A DNA stretch of 64,000 nt from Candidatus Schekmanbacteria bacterium (GTDB taxonomy: Bacteria; CSSED10-310; JACPHN01): positions 98,185 through 162,184 of the forward strand of contig JACPHN010000032.1 in assembly GCA_016188575.1 (NCBI GenBank), given 5' to 3'. Of this stretch, positions 27,029 through 34,705 are shown piece by piece. The translations under genes were made by a program, and so were the position numbers. Numbering within the stretch: position 1 is the stretch's first letter; each line of letters begins with the position of its first letter. The notes under the pieces were generated by a model. The model was not told the DNA's origin. It worked only from the letters and a program-made list of their open reading frames with translations, and did no database searches.

Positions 27029-27337
27029 ATGCTCATCGGCAAGGTGATCGGCCGCATCGTCGCCACCCGCAAGGACGCGCAGCTCACCGGAGCCAAGCTT
27101 CTGATCGTGCGGCCCGTCGATCTCGATGGCGCAGAGAAGCAGGGGTACGTCGTCTGCATCGATACCGTGGGCGCCGGCGCCGGGGAGACGGTTCTGGTCG
27201 TGAGCGGCAGCTCCGCCCGCATGGCCTCCACCTTCCGAAATGCGCCGGTCGATGCGACCATCGTCGCCATCATCGATGAGATCCAGCGCGATGAGGTAGC
27301 CGCGCCCCCCCCTATCCCGCGGGCCAAAACCCAATGA
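27029..27337 (+). CDS. EutN/CcmL-type microcompartment vertex protein 1 (BMC-P)
   Basis: The 102-residue product is a pentameric vertex protein of the Pfam EutN_CcmL type. It shows the family N-terminus LIGKVIGRIVATRKDAQLTG, the KLLIVRPVD strand and the loop DTVGAGAGETVLVV with its glycines, then a C-terminal PVDATIVAIIDEI. BMC-P pentamers cap the vertices of bacterial microcompartment shells. RBS GGAG lies upstream of ATG 27029, nine bases after the aldolase stop. No BMC-H (Pfam00936) hexamer gene is visible in the window. Confidence 0.92.
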   Translation: MLIGKVIGRIVATRKDAQLTGAKLLIVRPVDLDGAEKQGYVVCIDTVGAGAGETVLVVSGSSARMASTFRNAPVDATIVAIIDEIQRDEVAAPPPIPRAKTQ

Positions 27338-27639
27338 AGGTCGGGCGCGTCATTGGACGAGTCGTGGCGACCGCCAAGGATCCCTCCCTGGTCGGCAAGA
27401 AGCTGCTCTTGCTGCAACCCATGGATGGCGAGCAACGCCCCAGCGGCGACCCTGTGGTGGGGGTCGACGCGGTCGGCGCCGGCGCCGGGGAGCTCGTTTT
27501 CTACGTCGGCGGCAAGGAGGCCACGTTTCCCTTTTTACCGCAAGAAGTAATCACCGACGCGGGTATCGTCGGCATCATCGACAGCCTCGAGCCCGACCGT
27601 GGGGCGGCCAGCGAGCGCGAAAGAGAGGAGCCGCGGTGA
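27334..27639 (+). CDS. EutN/CcmL-type microcompartment vertex protein 2 (BMC-P)
   Basis: This is the second of three paralogues, 101 residues, starting in the stop of the first (CAATGA). It has KVGRVIGRVVATAKDPSLVG, KLLLLQPMD, VDAVGAGAGELVFYVGG and a TDAGIVGIIDSL end. Its loop between the strands (EATFPFLPQEV) differs from the others. Copies with differing loops commonly coexist in one shell, which suggests mixed vertices with separate functions. Confidence 0.92.
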   Translation: MKVGRVIGRVVATAKDPSLVGKKLLLLQPMDGEQRPSGDPVVGVDAVGAGAGELVFYVGGKEATFPFLPQEVITDAGIVGIIDSLEPDRGAASEREREEPR

Positions 27640-27911
27640 TTCTCGCGCGCGTCACCGGCAAGGCCGTCGCGACTCGGAAGGAGGCCTGCTTCGAGGGCAA
27701 GAAGCTGCTCCGCATCCAGCCAGTCGATCTTGACGGTTCTGCGGTCGGGTCTTCCTTTCTGGCGTTCGATTCCGTCGACGCCGGGCACGGCGACGTCGTG
27801 CTCGTTGTCCAGGAGGGAGGCTCCGCCAACAGCGTCGCCGGCACCGTCCGGAAACCTCTTGACGCGGTCATCGTGGCAGTGGTCGACACGATCGAGCTCG
27901 ACGCCACGTGA
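27636..27911 (+). CDS. EutN/CcmL-type microcompartment vertex protein 3 (BMC-P)
   Basis: The third paralogue has 91 residues from a GTG overlapping the previous stop. It carries ILARVTGKAVATRKEACFEG, KLLRIQPVDLDGS and DSVDAGHGDVVLVV (with a DAGHGD turn in place of GAGAGE), ending DAVIVAVVDTIEL. It is the shortest of the three. Its stop overlaps the methyltransferase GTG, so the operon continues. Confidence 0.92.
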   Translation: MILARVTGKAVATRKEACFEGKKLLRIQPVDLDGSAVGSSFLAFDSVDAGHGDVVLVVQEGGSANSVAGTVRKPLDAVIVAVVDTIELDAT

Positions 27912-28600
27912 CGTCCGAGGGCTGGACACGAGCATATACGGAGCGCCCCGACGTGTTCGCGGCTTTTGCGCAAGCAGAGGACCCCGACGAGCAGATCACC
28001 GAAGCGCTGCTCGGCCACGGCGCCGTCACCGGCTGCGTAGCTCTCGACGTCGGTTGCGGGACGGGGCGATTCGGCTCTCGGCTCGCGCCGCACGCCAAGT
28101 CATACGTTGCGGTGGACGCGAGCCCGCAAATGGCCCGGATTGCCGCTGAAAACCTCGGATGCCGGCGAACCGTCGCCATCGCGCGCGGCGAACGTCTCCC
28201 ATTTGCCGATGCGACGTTTGACCGCATCTTGGCCTCCTTCTTGCTCGCAAACCTGCCCCGGTCACTCCGGAACCAGGTGCTCGCCGAGCTCCTCAGGGTA
28301 GCGCGGAGCTCCCCAGAGGCAGCTATCTGGGCGGTCGAAAACCACTGGCACGGCGCGTTTCAGAAGCTGCGCGGCCGCGCGGGCGGTGTCGAGAACGCCG
28401 AAGTGCTGCCATTGCTTCGCGATCATGGATTCCGCGTTGTCGAGACGATCCGCACCCGCCTGCGCTTTCCCTCGCCCGAACACGCGCGCGTGGTGCTCGG
28501 CATGCTGTGCGGAGAGGCCGCGGCATGTGCCCTCACGGAGGAGCCATGCGCGGATATCGATCATCAGGTTGTCTTGCTGGAAAGGGCCGCGGCGCGCTGA
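27908..28600 (+). CDS. Class I SAM-dependent methyltransferase
   Basis: The 230-residue protein has a Methyltransf_11-like core: ALDVGCGTGRFGSRLA (motif I, about residues 40-55), VAVDASPQMARIA (motif II, acidic residue binding ribose), RGERLPFADATFDRILASFLLANL (motif IV region) and LAELLRVARSSPEAAIWAV. The substrate is not evident. It starts at a GTG overlapping the third BMC-P stop. A link with SAM-derived MTA salvage is possible, but it could equally be an unrelated gene taken along in the operon. Confidence 0.8.
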   Translation: MTSEGWTRAYTERPDVFAAFAQAEDPDEQITEALLGHGAVTGCVALDVGCGTGRFGSRLAPHAKSYVAVDASPQMARIAAENLGCRRTVAIARGERLPFADATFDRILASFLLANLPRSLRNQVLAELLRVARSSPEAAIWAVENHWHGAFQKLRGRAGGVENAEVLPLLRDHGFRVVETIRTRLRFPSPEHARVVLGMLCGEAAACALTEEPCADIDHQVVLLERAAAR

Positions 28601-28613
28601 GCCGCCAGATACC

Positions 28614-29408
28614 GTGCTGGATGCCCATTGTCATCTCGACGATCCGCGTTTCGCCGATGACCTCGACGAGGTGCTGGCCCGCGCCAGAGCGGCCGGCGTC
28701 CGGCGTTTCGTCGTTGCGGGCGTGGGACCGGCCCGCTGGCCGCGTCAATGCCAACTGGCTGAAAACTGCGCAGACATTTCGGTCACCTTCGGCATGCACC
28801 CCTGGCTTGCCGCCCAGTCGACTCCCGCGGAGCTTGAGCAGGCGATCGCGGGCCTCGTCAGCCGGATCCGCGGCGCCGGGATGAAGACGCCTGTAGGCAT
28901 AGGCGAAATCGGCCTCGATCGCTCGCCCCGGGTCCCCGCCGATTCACAGGCGCGACAGCGCTTCGCCTTTCGGATGCAGTTGGATGCCGCTCGCAGCCTC
29001 GACCTTCCCGTGGTCTTGCACGTCGTGCGTGCTCACGATACGGTACTGGAGATCCTCGGCGCCGACGGTGCTCCGACGCGCGGCGGCATGGTCCACGGAT
29101 TCAGCGCGAGCCCGGAGATTGCGGAGGCCTACCAGCGGCTCGGGTTTCACATCTCCCTTGGCGGCGCCATCACGGCACCGAACGCGCGCAAGGTGCGCGC
29201 CGCCGCCGCCCGCGTGCGGGAGCACTTGCTGCTCTGCGAGACCGACAGCCCGGACGGTGCGCCGTACGGCTCCGGAGGTAGGCGCAATGAACCCGCCAAC
29301 CTCCCCGAGATCGTGCGGGTGCTCGCCGATCTCCGCGATACCTCTCCGGAGCACATCGCGTCGCTAACGTACACGAACGCAAGATCGCTCTTCCTGCTGG
29401 AGAATTGA
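28614..29408 (+). CDS. TatD-family metal-dependent hydrolase/DNase
   Basis: The 264-residue product has the TatD amidohydrolase-superfamily motifs: LDAHCHLDD at the N-terminus, FGMHPWLA, VGIGEIGLD, PVVLHVVRAHDTVLEIL (His), MVHGFSASPEI and LLLCETDSPDGAP (Asp-metal ligand). Family members are Mg-dependent DNases, some acting in DNA repair or quality control. The start at GTG 28614 lies 13 bases after the methyltransferase stop. The frame is open much further upstream but is then only a shadow of the methyltransferase. Confidence 0.88.
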   Translation: MLDAHCHLDDPRFADDLDEVLARARAAGVRRFVVAGVGPARWPRQCQLAENCADISVTFGMHPWLAAQSTPAELEQAIAGLVSRIRGAGMKTPVGIGEIGLDRSPRVPADSQARQRFAFRMQLDAARSLDLPVVLHVVRAHDTVLEILGADGAPTRGGMVHGFSASPEIAEAYQRLGFHISLGGAITAPNARKVRAAAARVREHLLLCETDSPDGAPYGSGGRRNEPANLPEIVRVLADLRDTSPEHIASLTYTNARSLFLLEN

Positions 29409-29411
29409 GCC

Positions 29412-30329
29412 ATGTCCACGATGGCATTGTCGCCGTCCACTGGCCCCGACGCCGGTGATATCGAGGACGAATACCGCCTTCATCGCCGCTTCGATCGCAT
29501 CGGACGCCTGCTCGGCGACGCCGGCATGCGGCGTCTTCTCGATTCCTCGGTTGCCATCGTCGGGCTCGGCGGCGTCGGGTCCTTCGCCGCGGAGTCCCTC
29601 GCCCGCAGTGGAATCGGCCATCTCCGCCTCATCGACTTCGACCGCGTGTGCGTCACGAACACCAACCGGCAACTACAGGCACTGAAAGGAAAGATCGGCT
29701 GCTCCAAGGCCGAGGTCCTCGCCGAGCGCCTGCTGCTCGTCAATCCCCAGGCCAGGGTTGAGGCAGTTCCGCAGTTCTACAGCGCCGCGAATGCCGCTCG
29801 ACTTCTCCGCGATGACATTGGCTTCGTGGTCGACGCCATCGACAACGTGACCGCCAAGTGCCACCTCATTGCGCATTGCCGCCGTAACGGGATCCGCCTC
29901 GTCTGCTCCACGGGAGCGGCCGGTCGCATGGACCCGACCTTGATCCGCGTCGCCGACCTGGCCCAGACCCGAGTCGATCCACTTGCGCAAGCGGTGCGAC
30001 GCGTTCTGCGACAGGAGCACGGGTTTCCGGGGAACGGGGACTTTGGCATTCCCGCGGTCTTCTCCACGGAGTCACCCCAGCAGCCGCTACCACTCACCTA
30101 TGATCAGGGCAGGGGTTTCCGGTGCGTCTGCCCTGGCGGCAAGAACGACTTCCATTCCTGCGAGGGGCGCCGCGTCATCTACGGCACAGCTAGCTTCGTT
30201 ACGGGCTCGTTTGGCCTCACCTGCGCCAGCGTGGTCGTCCGTGCGATCGCGGGAAGCGCGCCAGGCAGTGCGCATGCCGAATGCGACACGCCGGATTCAG
30301 CGGTCGTAGGCAATACTGCCGATCTGTAA
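29412..30329 (+). CDS. tcdA: tRNA threonylcarbamoyladenosine dehydratase (TcdA/CsdL)
   Basis: This E1-like enzyme uses ATP to cyclise t6A37 of tRNA to ct6A. The 305-residue protein shows the ThiF-type nucleotide loop VAIVGLGGVGSFAAESLARSG, LIDFDRVCVTNTNRQLQAL, FVVDAIDNVTAKC and the TcdA-specific tail region GFRCVCPGGKNDFHSCEGRR, rich in Cys. The size and both motif sets fit TcdA better than MoeB or ThiF. The start lies three bases after the tatD-like stop. Its 3' end overlaps by 33 bases the end of the convergent radical SAM gene. Confidence 0.87.
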   Translation: MSTMALSPSTGPDAGDIEDEYRLHRRFDRIGRLLGDAGMRRLLDSSVAIVGLGGVGSFAAESLARSGIGHLRLIDFDRVCVTNTNRQLQALKGKIGCSKAEVLAERLLLVNPQARVEAVPQFYSAANAARLLRDDIGFVVDAIDNVTAKCHLIAHCRRNGIRLVCSTGAAGRMDPTLIRVADLAQTRVDPLAQAVRRVLRQEHGFPGNGDFGIPAVFSTESPQQPLPLTYDQGRGFRCVCPGGKNDFHSCEGRRVIYGTASFVTGSFGLTCASVVVRAIAGSAPGSAHAECDTPDSAVVGNTADL

Positions 30330-31115
30330 CGTCCCGCGCTGCAACCAGAAATACTCGACGCTGCTAGGGCGTCGCATATTCATGCGCCCGTAGATCGCCA
30401 CCCGCGGCGCGCTGGCGCGCGCCAGCCGGCAGGCGTTACTGAATTCTTCGCTCGTGATCGCGTGCGCGCCCGCGTTGCGGCTGCCGGCCCTGCCGACAGC
30501 GATGAAGCGATAGAGGTGCCACGCGTGCAAGCGCGCTCCCGACTGGGCAAGGCACAGCAAGAAGCGGCCAATTGCCTCGACCTCCTGGATGTTGCTGCGG
30601 GTGACGACCGTCGAGATCGTGAACGGCTTTTCGGCCTCGGTAAGCTGTCTCAAGCGCGTCAGGATTGCAGCATGGTGCCGCCCGCCGCCGCGCGGCCAGA
30701 TCCGCAGGCGGTCATGGAGCTCGGGATTCATCGCCTCCAGCGGTAAGACAAAGCGGTCTACGGCGCGGCTTTCCGCAAAATCGCTCGGTAGGGTCCCGCC
30801 GTTGGTGCAGACCTGGACGAAATGGCCAAGATCCTGGGCGAACTCACAGAGCTCGTGCAGATTATGGGGCCACAGGTACGGCTCACCGCCGCCGAATACC
30901 ACATTGCGAATGTTCCGCTGGCGGAGCTCCCTGAGCAGCAACCTTGCTTGCGCCGCTGCCATGGTATCGAGGTCGGTGTCGGCGGCGCAGAAGGGACAGA
31001 CCATGTCGCACGAGGGGACCAGAAAAATGGATGCGATTTGTTTGTGAGATGGCACCTCTTCCATCTGCCGCCACGCCGCTGGAAGCGGCTCGGACCACGG
31101 GTCGAGAAGCTGCAT
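30297..31115 (-). CDS. Radical SAM enzyme, unknown substrate
   Basis: The 272-residue protein has the cluster motif C-x3-C-x2-C (CDMVCPFC, about residues 36-43), then NVVFGGGEPYLWPH (the GGE motif), VCTNGGTLP and other MoaA/PqqE-like elements. No C-terminal SPASM cysteines are obvious. The start is taken at ATG 31115, which overlaps the permease stop by one base (TAATG), so it is translationally coupled to an ABC transporter. Such pairs can modify and export a peptide, but no precursor gene is visible nearby. The function is therefore unassigned. Confidence 0.8.
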   Translation of the reverse strand: MQLLDPWSEPLPAAWRQMEEVPSHKQIASIFLVPSCDMVCPFCAADTDLDTMAAAQARLLLRELRQRNIRNVVFGGGEPYLWPHNLHELCEFAQDLGHFVQVCTNGGTLPSDFAESRAVDRFVLPLEAMNPELHDRLRIWPRGGGRHHAAILTRLRQLTEAEKPFTISTVVTRSNIQEVEAIGRFLLCLAQSGARLHAWHLYRFIAVGRAGSRNAGAHAITSEEFSNACRLARASAPRVAIYGRMNMRRPSSVEYFWLQRGTLQIGSIAYDR

Positions 31116-32428
31116 TACGACTGTCCGCCGGCGACATCGGCAGGCGGGAGGCGCCGCACCGACCGCCACAGCGCCGCTCGTAGGGACGCACCGCCACCAA
31201 TGGATTCGCTCGTGAATGCGCGCATCGCCAGCCCTAACAGGAGCAGCGCGTACGCCGTGTTGGTGCCAATCACTCCGAGCACGCCAAGCACGGTCCCCTT
31301 TCCCACGAGGACATCCTTGAACAGGAGGCACAGATTGAGCACCGGAACGGGTATGAGCACGGGCGATAGCCGCGTGCCGGGTAGCATCATGGCAATCATC
31401 GGCAGCAACATCAGCAACATGATGGGCGACAGATAGGTCTGCGCCTCCTTGAAGGTCTTGGCAAAGAAGGAAATGAACAGCATGAGCGCGGAAAAGAGTG
31501 CCGAATACGGGATGATCATGAGCGGGATCAGCGCAAGCACACTCGCGTCGATGCGCAGCCCCAAGCCGCCGAGCGCATCGGCGCCCTGCTTCCCGAGCGC
31601 CAGCCCATACCGAAAGGTCGCCGCCAAGCTCAGCAGATTCAGCACCGCCGTGGCTGTGGAAAACGTAAACACGGCCAGGAACTTCCCCACGCAAATTTCC
31701 CACCGCTCAAGAGGTGATACGACCAGGGTTTCCAGCGTGCCCCGCTCACGCTCGCCCGCCCCGAGGTCAATCGCGGGGTAGTATGCACCCAGCATGGTGA
31801 CGAACAGCAGCAGGTAGGCAAACAGGCTGCCGAGCAGGTATCCTCCCATTTTCTCCGGAGTGGCCACGTTCTCCGTGCGCACCAGGAGAGGGGCGGCGGC
31901 AGCAGCGTCATGCCCCAAAGCCGTGAGGCGGCTCGTGAGCGCCTCCTTGCCCACGTCCCGTAGCAGCTCCGCGAGAAGCTTGCCGGCCTCGTTGGATCGC
32001 GACTCGGCCTCGTCGACAAACACGACGACTTCGGTCTGTTCGAGGCGGGCTAGCCGGTCAGCGAGATCGCGAGGAAATATCACCAACGCGTCCAACTTCC
32101 CGTCCACCACCTCGCCGCGCGCCTCGGCTTCCATCTCTGGGGCGGCTCGAGCCGCGACCTGTGGCAGCCCATCGAGGCGGCGAATCAGCGAAGCATCGAT
32201 TGCTGCGGCGGTCGCCGGTGGAGTAGGGTCGCGGACTGCATATCCGATGTTCAAGGTACGCTGGCGAGCGGATCGCGCGTGCATGCGGTGCATCTGAATC
32301 ACGGTCACGATCAGCAAGGGGTAGAGGAGGACCGGGAGAAACAGCATGGTGAAAATCGTGCGCCTGTCCCGGAGGGCATCTCGCATCTCTTTCAGGAAGA
32401 GGATCAGAATGCGCTCGCGCGAGGTCAC
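31115..32428 (-). CDS. ABC-2-type permease (NatB-like)
   Basis: The 437-residue membrane protein starts with LILFLKEMRDALRDRRTIFTMLFLPVLLYPLL, the usual NatB/YhaP start. A long extracytoplasmic loop (about 55-210) follows, then six or so hydrophobic helices, including RGTLETLVVSPLERWEI, the coupling-helix region. ABC-2 permeases of this class export Na+, drugs or peptides. The gene overlaps the ATPase gene by 4 bases and the radical SAM gene by one. Confidence 0.85.
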   Translation of the reverse strand: MTSRERILILFLKEMRDALRDRRTIFTMLFLPVLLYPLLIVTVIQMHRMHARSARQRTLNIGYAVRDPTPPATAAAIDASLIRRLDGLPQVAARAAPEMEAEARGEVVDGKLDALVIFPRDLADRLARLEQTEVVVFVDEAESRSNEAGKLLAELLRDVGKEALTSRLTALGHDAAAAAPLLVRTENVATPEKMGGYLLGSLFAYLLLFVTMLGAYYPAIDLGAGERERGTLETLVVSPLERWEICVGKFLAVFTFSTATAVLNLLSLAATFRYGLALGKQGADALGGLGLRIDASVLALIPLMIIPYSALFSALMLFISFFAKTFKEAQTYLSPIMLLMLLPMIAMMLPGTRLSPVLIPVPVLNLCLLFKDVLVGKGTVLGVLGVIGTNTAYALLLLGLAMRAFTSESIGGGASLRAALWRSVRRLPPADVAGGQS

Positions 32429-33156
32429 GATTCGGCTCCAGCGATCAGCGAGAGAAAGGCGTCCTCGAGCGTTTGCGCGCCGGTCTGCGTCTTCAGAGCT
32501 GAAGTCGTGCCGCCAAACACCGGCTTGCCCTGGTGGAGGAGCACGATCCGGTCACAGAGGCGCTCGGCCTCGGAGAGAATGTGCGTCGAAAAAAGGACCG
32601 CCCGGCCGCGATCCCTGCAACGTTTGATAAACGAAATGATCGTTCGCGACGAGAGCACGTCCAGGCCGGCGGTCGCTTCGTCGAGGATGAGGATCGGCGG
32701 ATCGTGGACAATGGTGCGGGCGATGGACACGCGTTGGCGCTGGCCGCTGGAAAGGCGGTCGCAACGCGTTCGGAGGAATGGGGACAAGTCGAGCAGGGCG
32801 GCGATTTCGGCCATTCGACTCGAGAGCTGGTGCCCTCTGATGCCGAACAAGCGAGCGAAAAAGCGCAGCGTCTCCTCGGCCGTCAGACGGCCATACAGGC
32901 CCGTGTCACCCGACAGGAATCCGACGCTGCGCCGCACCGCTCGGGCATCGGTGCGGATGTCGTGACCACCTACCCGCGCCCTCCCAAAGGTCGGAGCCAC
33001 CGCCGTGCTGAGAATGCGAAGTGCCGTGGTCTTGCCGGCACCATTGGGTCCGAGAAGCCCCACGACCTCACCCGCCCGACACTGCAGGTCAAAGTCGCTG
33101 AGCGCCGCGGCGCGGCAACCCTCGTAGATCTTACCTAGCCCCACCGCTTCGATCAT
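32425..33156 (-). CDS. ABC transporter ATPase (NatA/CcmA-like)
   Basis: The 243-residue ATP-binding subunit has Walker [10 protein letters not shown] (about 34-42), the signature LSSGQRQR near 136, Walker [13 protein letters not shown] and the switch His in LFSTHILSE. The order and spacing are standard for exporters of the ABC-2 class. It is the first gene of the three-gene minus-strand unit ATPase-permease-radical SAM. The start ATG at 33156 is in good agreement with family N-termini ([12 protein letters not shown]). Confidence 0.92.
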   Translation of the reverse strand: MIEAVGLGKIYEGCRAAALSDFDLQCRAGEVVGLLGPNGAGKTTALRILSTAVAPTFGRARVGGHDIRTDARAVRRSVGFLSGDTGLYGRLTAEETLRFFARLFGIRGHQLSSRMAEIAALLDLSPFLRTRCDRLSSGQRQRVSIARTIVHDPPILILDEATAGLDVLSSRTIISFIKRCRDRGRAVLFSTHILSEAERLCDRIVLLHQGKPVFGGTTSALKTQTGAQTLEDAFLSLIAGAES

Positions 33157-33210
33157 TTCGCTGGTTCGCCCTGTCTGATCCGACCGAAGCGAGAAGGAGC
33201 GCGCCTGGCT

Positions 33211-33669
33211 CTATCCCTCGGACGAAGTTTCCGGACCGCGCCGGCGCCGCACGATCAGATAGCGGAGGTGGCGGAGACGGCTGACCGGGTCACTGTAGGC
33301 CACGAGGCGCTCCTCGTAACGATCCAGGTACATGTCGTCGCCGCGGGCGCTGGCGTACCGTTCCATACATCGCTCGCATTGAAGCGTGTGCATGATCGAT
33401 ACGATCTTCTCGTTGATGCCCTTGTCTTTGAAGAGGTCTTCGTAGTACTCGGGGGGAGGGCATGTCGACACCTTTCCCTCGAGATCCTCCAAGTACTGGT
33501 TGAATACGACCTGGCAGTTCTTGCACCAGATGATATGCAGCTTTATTTCTTGCTGCCGGATGAGGTCGTAGTTTCCGTAAAAGAAGCGCGCCAGAACTTT
33601 GCGGTCAAGGCAGGGCCCAATAATATCGGAAAGCAGTTTGAGGGTCGTTTCGTCAAAATATGGCAACAT
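33211..33669 (-). CDS. Uncharacterised protein with paired Cys motifs
   Basis: The protein is 152 residues from the ATG at 33669, which has GGGAGG about 12 bases upstream. The open frame extends to 33744 with a Pro/Arg-rich leader. It contains HIIWCKNCQVVFNQYLEDLEG and MHTLQCERCMERYASARGDD, two C-x2-C pairs that could bind zinc or a cluster, and a basic C-terminus. I do not recognise the family. It sits between the PspA homologue and the ABC operon, all on the minus strand, and could belong with either. Confidence 0.6.
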   Translation of the reverse strand: MLPYFDETTLKLLSDIIGPCLDRKVLARFFYGNYDLIRQQEIKLHIIWCKNCQVVFNQYLEDLEGKVSTCPPPEYYEDLFKDKGINEKIVSIMHTLQCERCMERYASARGDDMYLDRYEERLVAYSDPVSRLRHLRYLIVRRRRGPETSSEG

Positions 33670-33791
33670 CCCCAGCCGCACCTCCCTCGCATGTCCCCGA
33701 GGTCGGAGAGGTAGGGCGTCCGCCTTCGCTCGCGGATGCTCCACGTCCCAACACGCGTAGTATCTGACGATATCCGCCTCGAGCGCGCCTC

Positions 33792-34478
33792 TCAGGAGGT
33801 GCTTTCGGGGAGCTCCTTCAGGCCCATCTTCGCCTTGAGGGCCAAGAGATCGTCGTCTACGCCGATCGGTCCCGCCTCGAGGGCTGCGAACTTGTCGTCC
33901 AGTGTATCTCCTGATACCTCCGTTACCGCGGCAGCGCGCGCTTCAATGTCGACTACCTTGGCCTCCAGCCTGGCGAACGTGTCGAAGGCGCTCGTGTCGC
34001 CGACCGAGGCCATCGTCGCGTGGATCTTCTGCTGAGCCGCCGCTCGCCGCGCTCTGGCTTGCAGGAGATTCTTTTTCCGCCGTGCCTCCTCGATCTTGCC
34101 CTCGAGCATTCGCAACTGGGTCTTGAGCTGTTCGACCATGTTCGACTGCTCATCGAGCTGCGACTTCCAGTTGTCAGCAAGCTGCTGGCCGCTGCGCTTG
34201 CGGGCCAATGCCTCGCGAGCCAGGTCGTCCTTGCCCGCCTCTACTGCCATCATGGCCTTCTTTTCCCAGGCCAGACTCTCTTCGGCCGCGTGTCGAAAAC
34301 TCAGCTCGAGCTTCTTCTTGTCCGCAATGGCCTTGGCGACTTCGGTCTTGGCCTTCTGATACGACGACTGCATGTCTCGAAGCGCCTGGTCCAGCATTTT
34401 TTCCGGATCCTCTGCGCGGTCGATCATGTCGTTGACATTCGCCCGGAAGACATCCGAAATCCGACTGAAAAACCCCAT
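33792..34478 (-). CDS. PspA/IM30 (ESCRT-III-like) membrane stress protein
   Basis: The 228-residue protein begins MGFFSRISDVFRANVNDMID and is almost wholly coiled coil through LEGKIEEARRKKNLLQARARRA, matching PspA/Vipp1/IM30 in order and length. These proteins bind stressed inner membrane and polymerise. ATG 34478 with AAGGAGAGG upstream is chosen over the earlier in-frame ATG at 34544. No pspF, pspB or pspC gene is adjacent. It is divergent from the FliD-like gene. Confidence 0.9.
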   Translation of the reverse strand: MGFFSRISDVFRANVNDMIDRAEDPEKMLDQALRDMQSSYQKAKTEVAKAIADKKKLELSFRHAAEESLAWEKKAMMAVEAGKDDLAREALARKRSGQQLADNWKSQLDEQSNMVEQLKTQLRMLEGKIEEARRKKNLLQARARRAAAQQKIHATMASVGDTSAFDTFARLEAKVVDIEARAAAVTEVSGDTLDDKFAALEAGPIGVDDDLLALKAKMGLKELPESTS

Positions 34479-34705
34479 CAGATCCTCTCCTTCGCCAGAA
34501 TCCCGCGCCACGTCGGGACGGGTGCTCGCTGAGCATCCAACCAAAGCCTCTTATGATCATACCATGCCTCCCGAGAATCGGTCAAGAACATGGCAAGCGA
34601 TCGGCTGTCTTGCAACCGACATCGCGTCGCAGTACGATCTTTTGGCGGAAGCGGCGACAGCGCTTGCCGGGACGCCTCATCGGACTCGGTCGGGGTGCCG
34701 TCACA

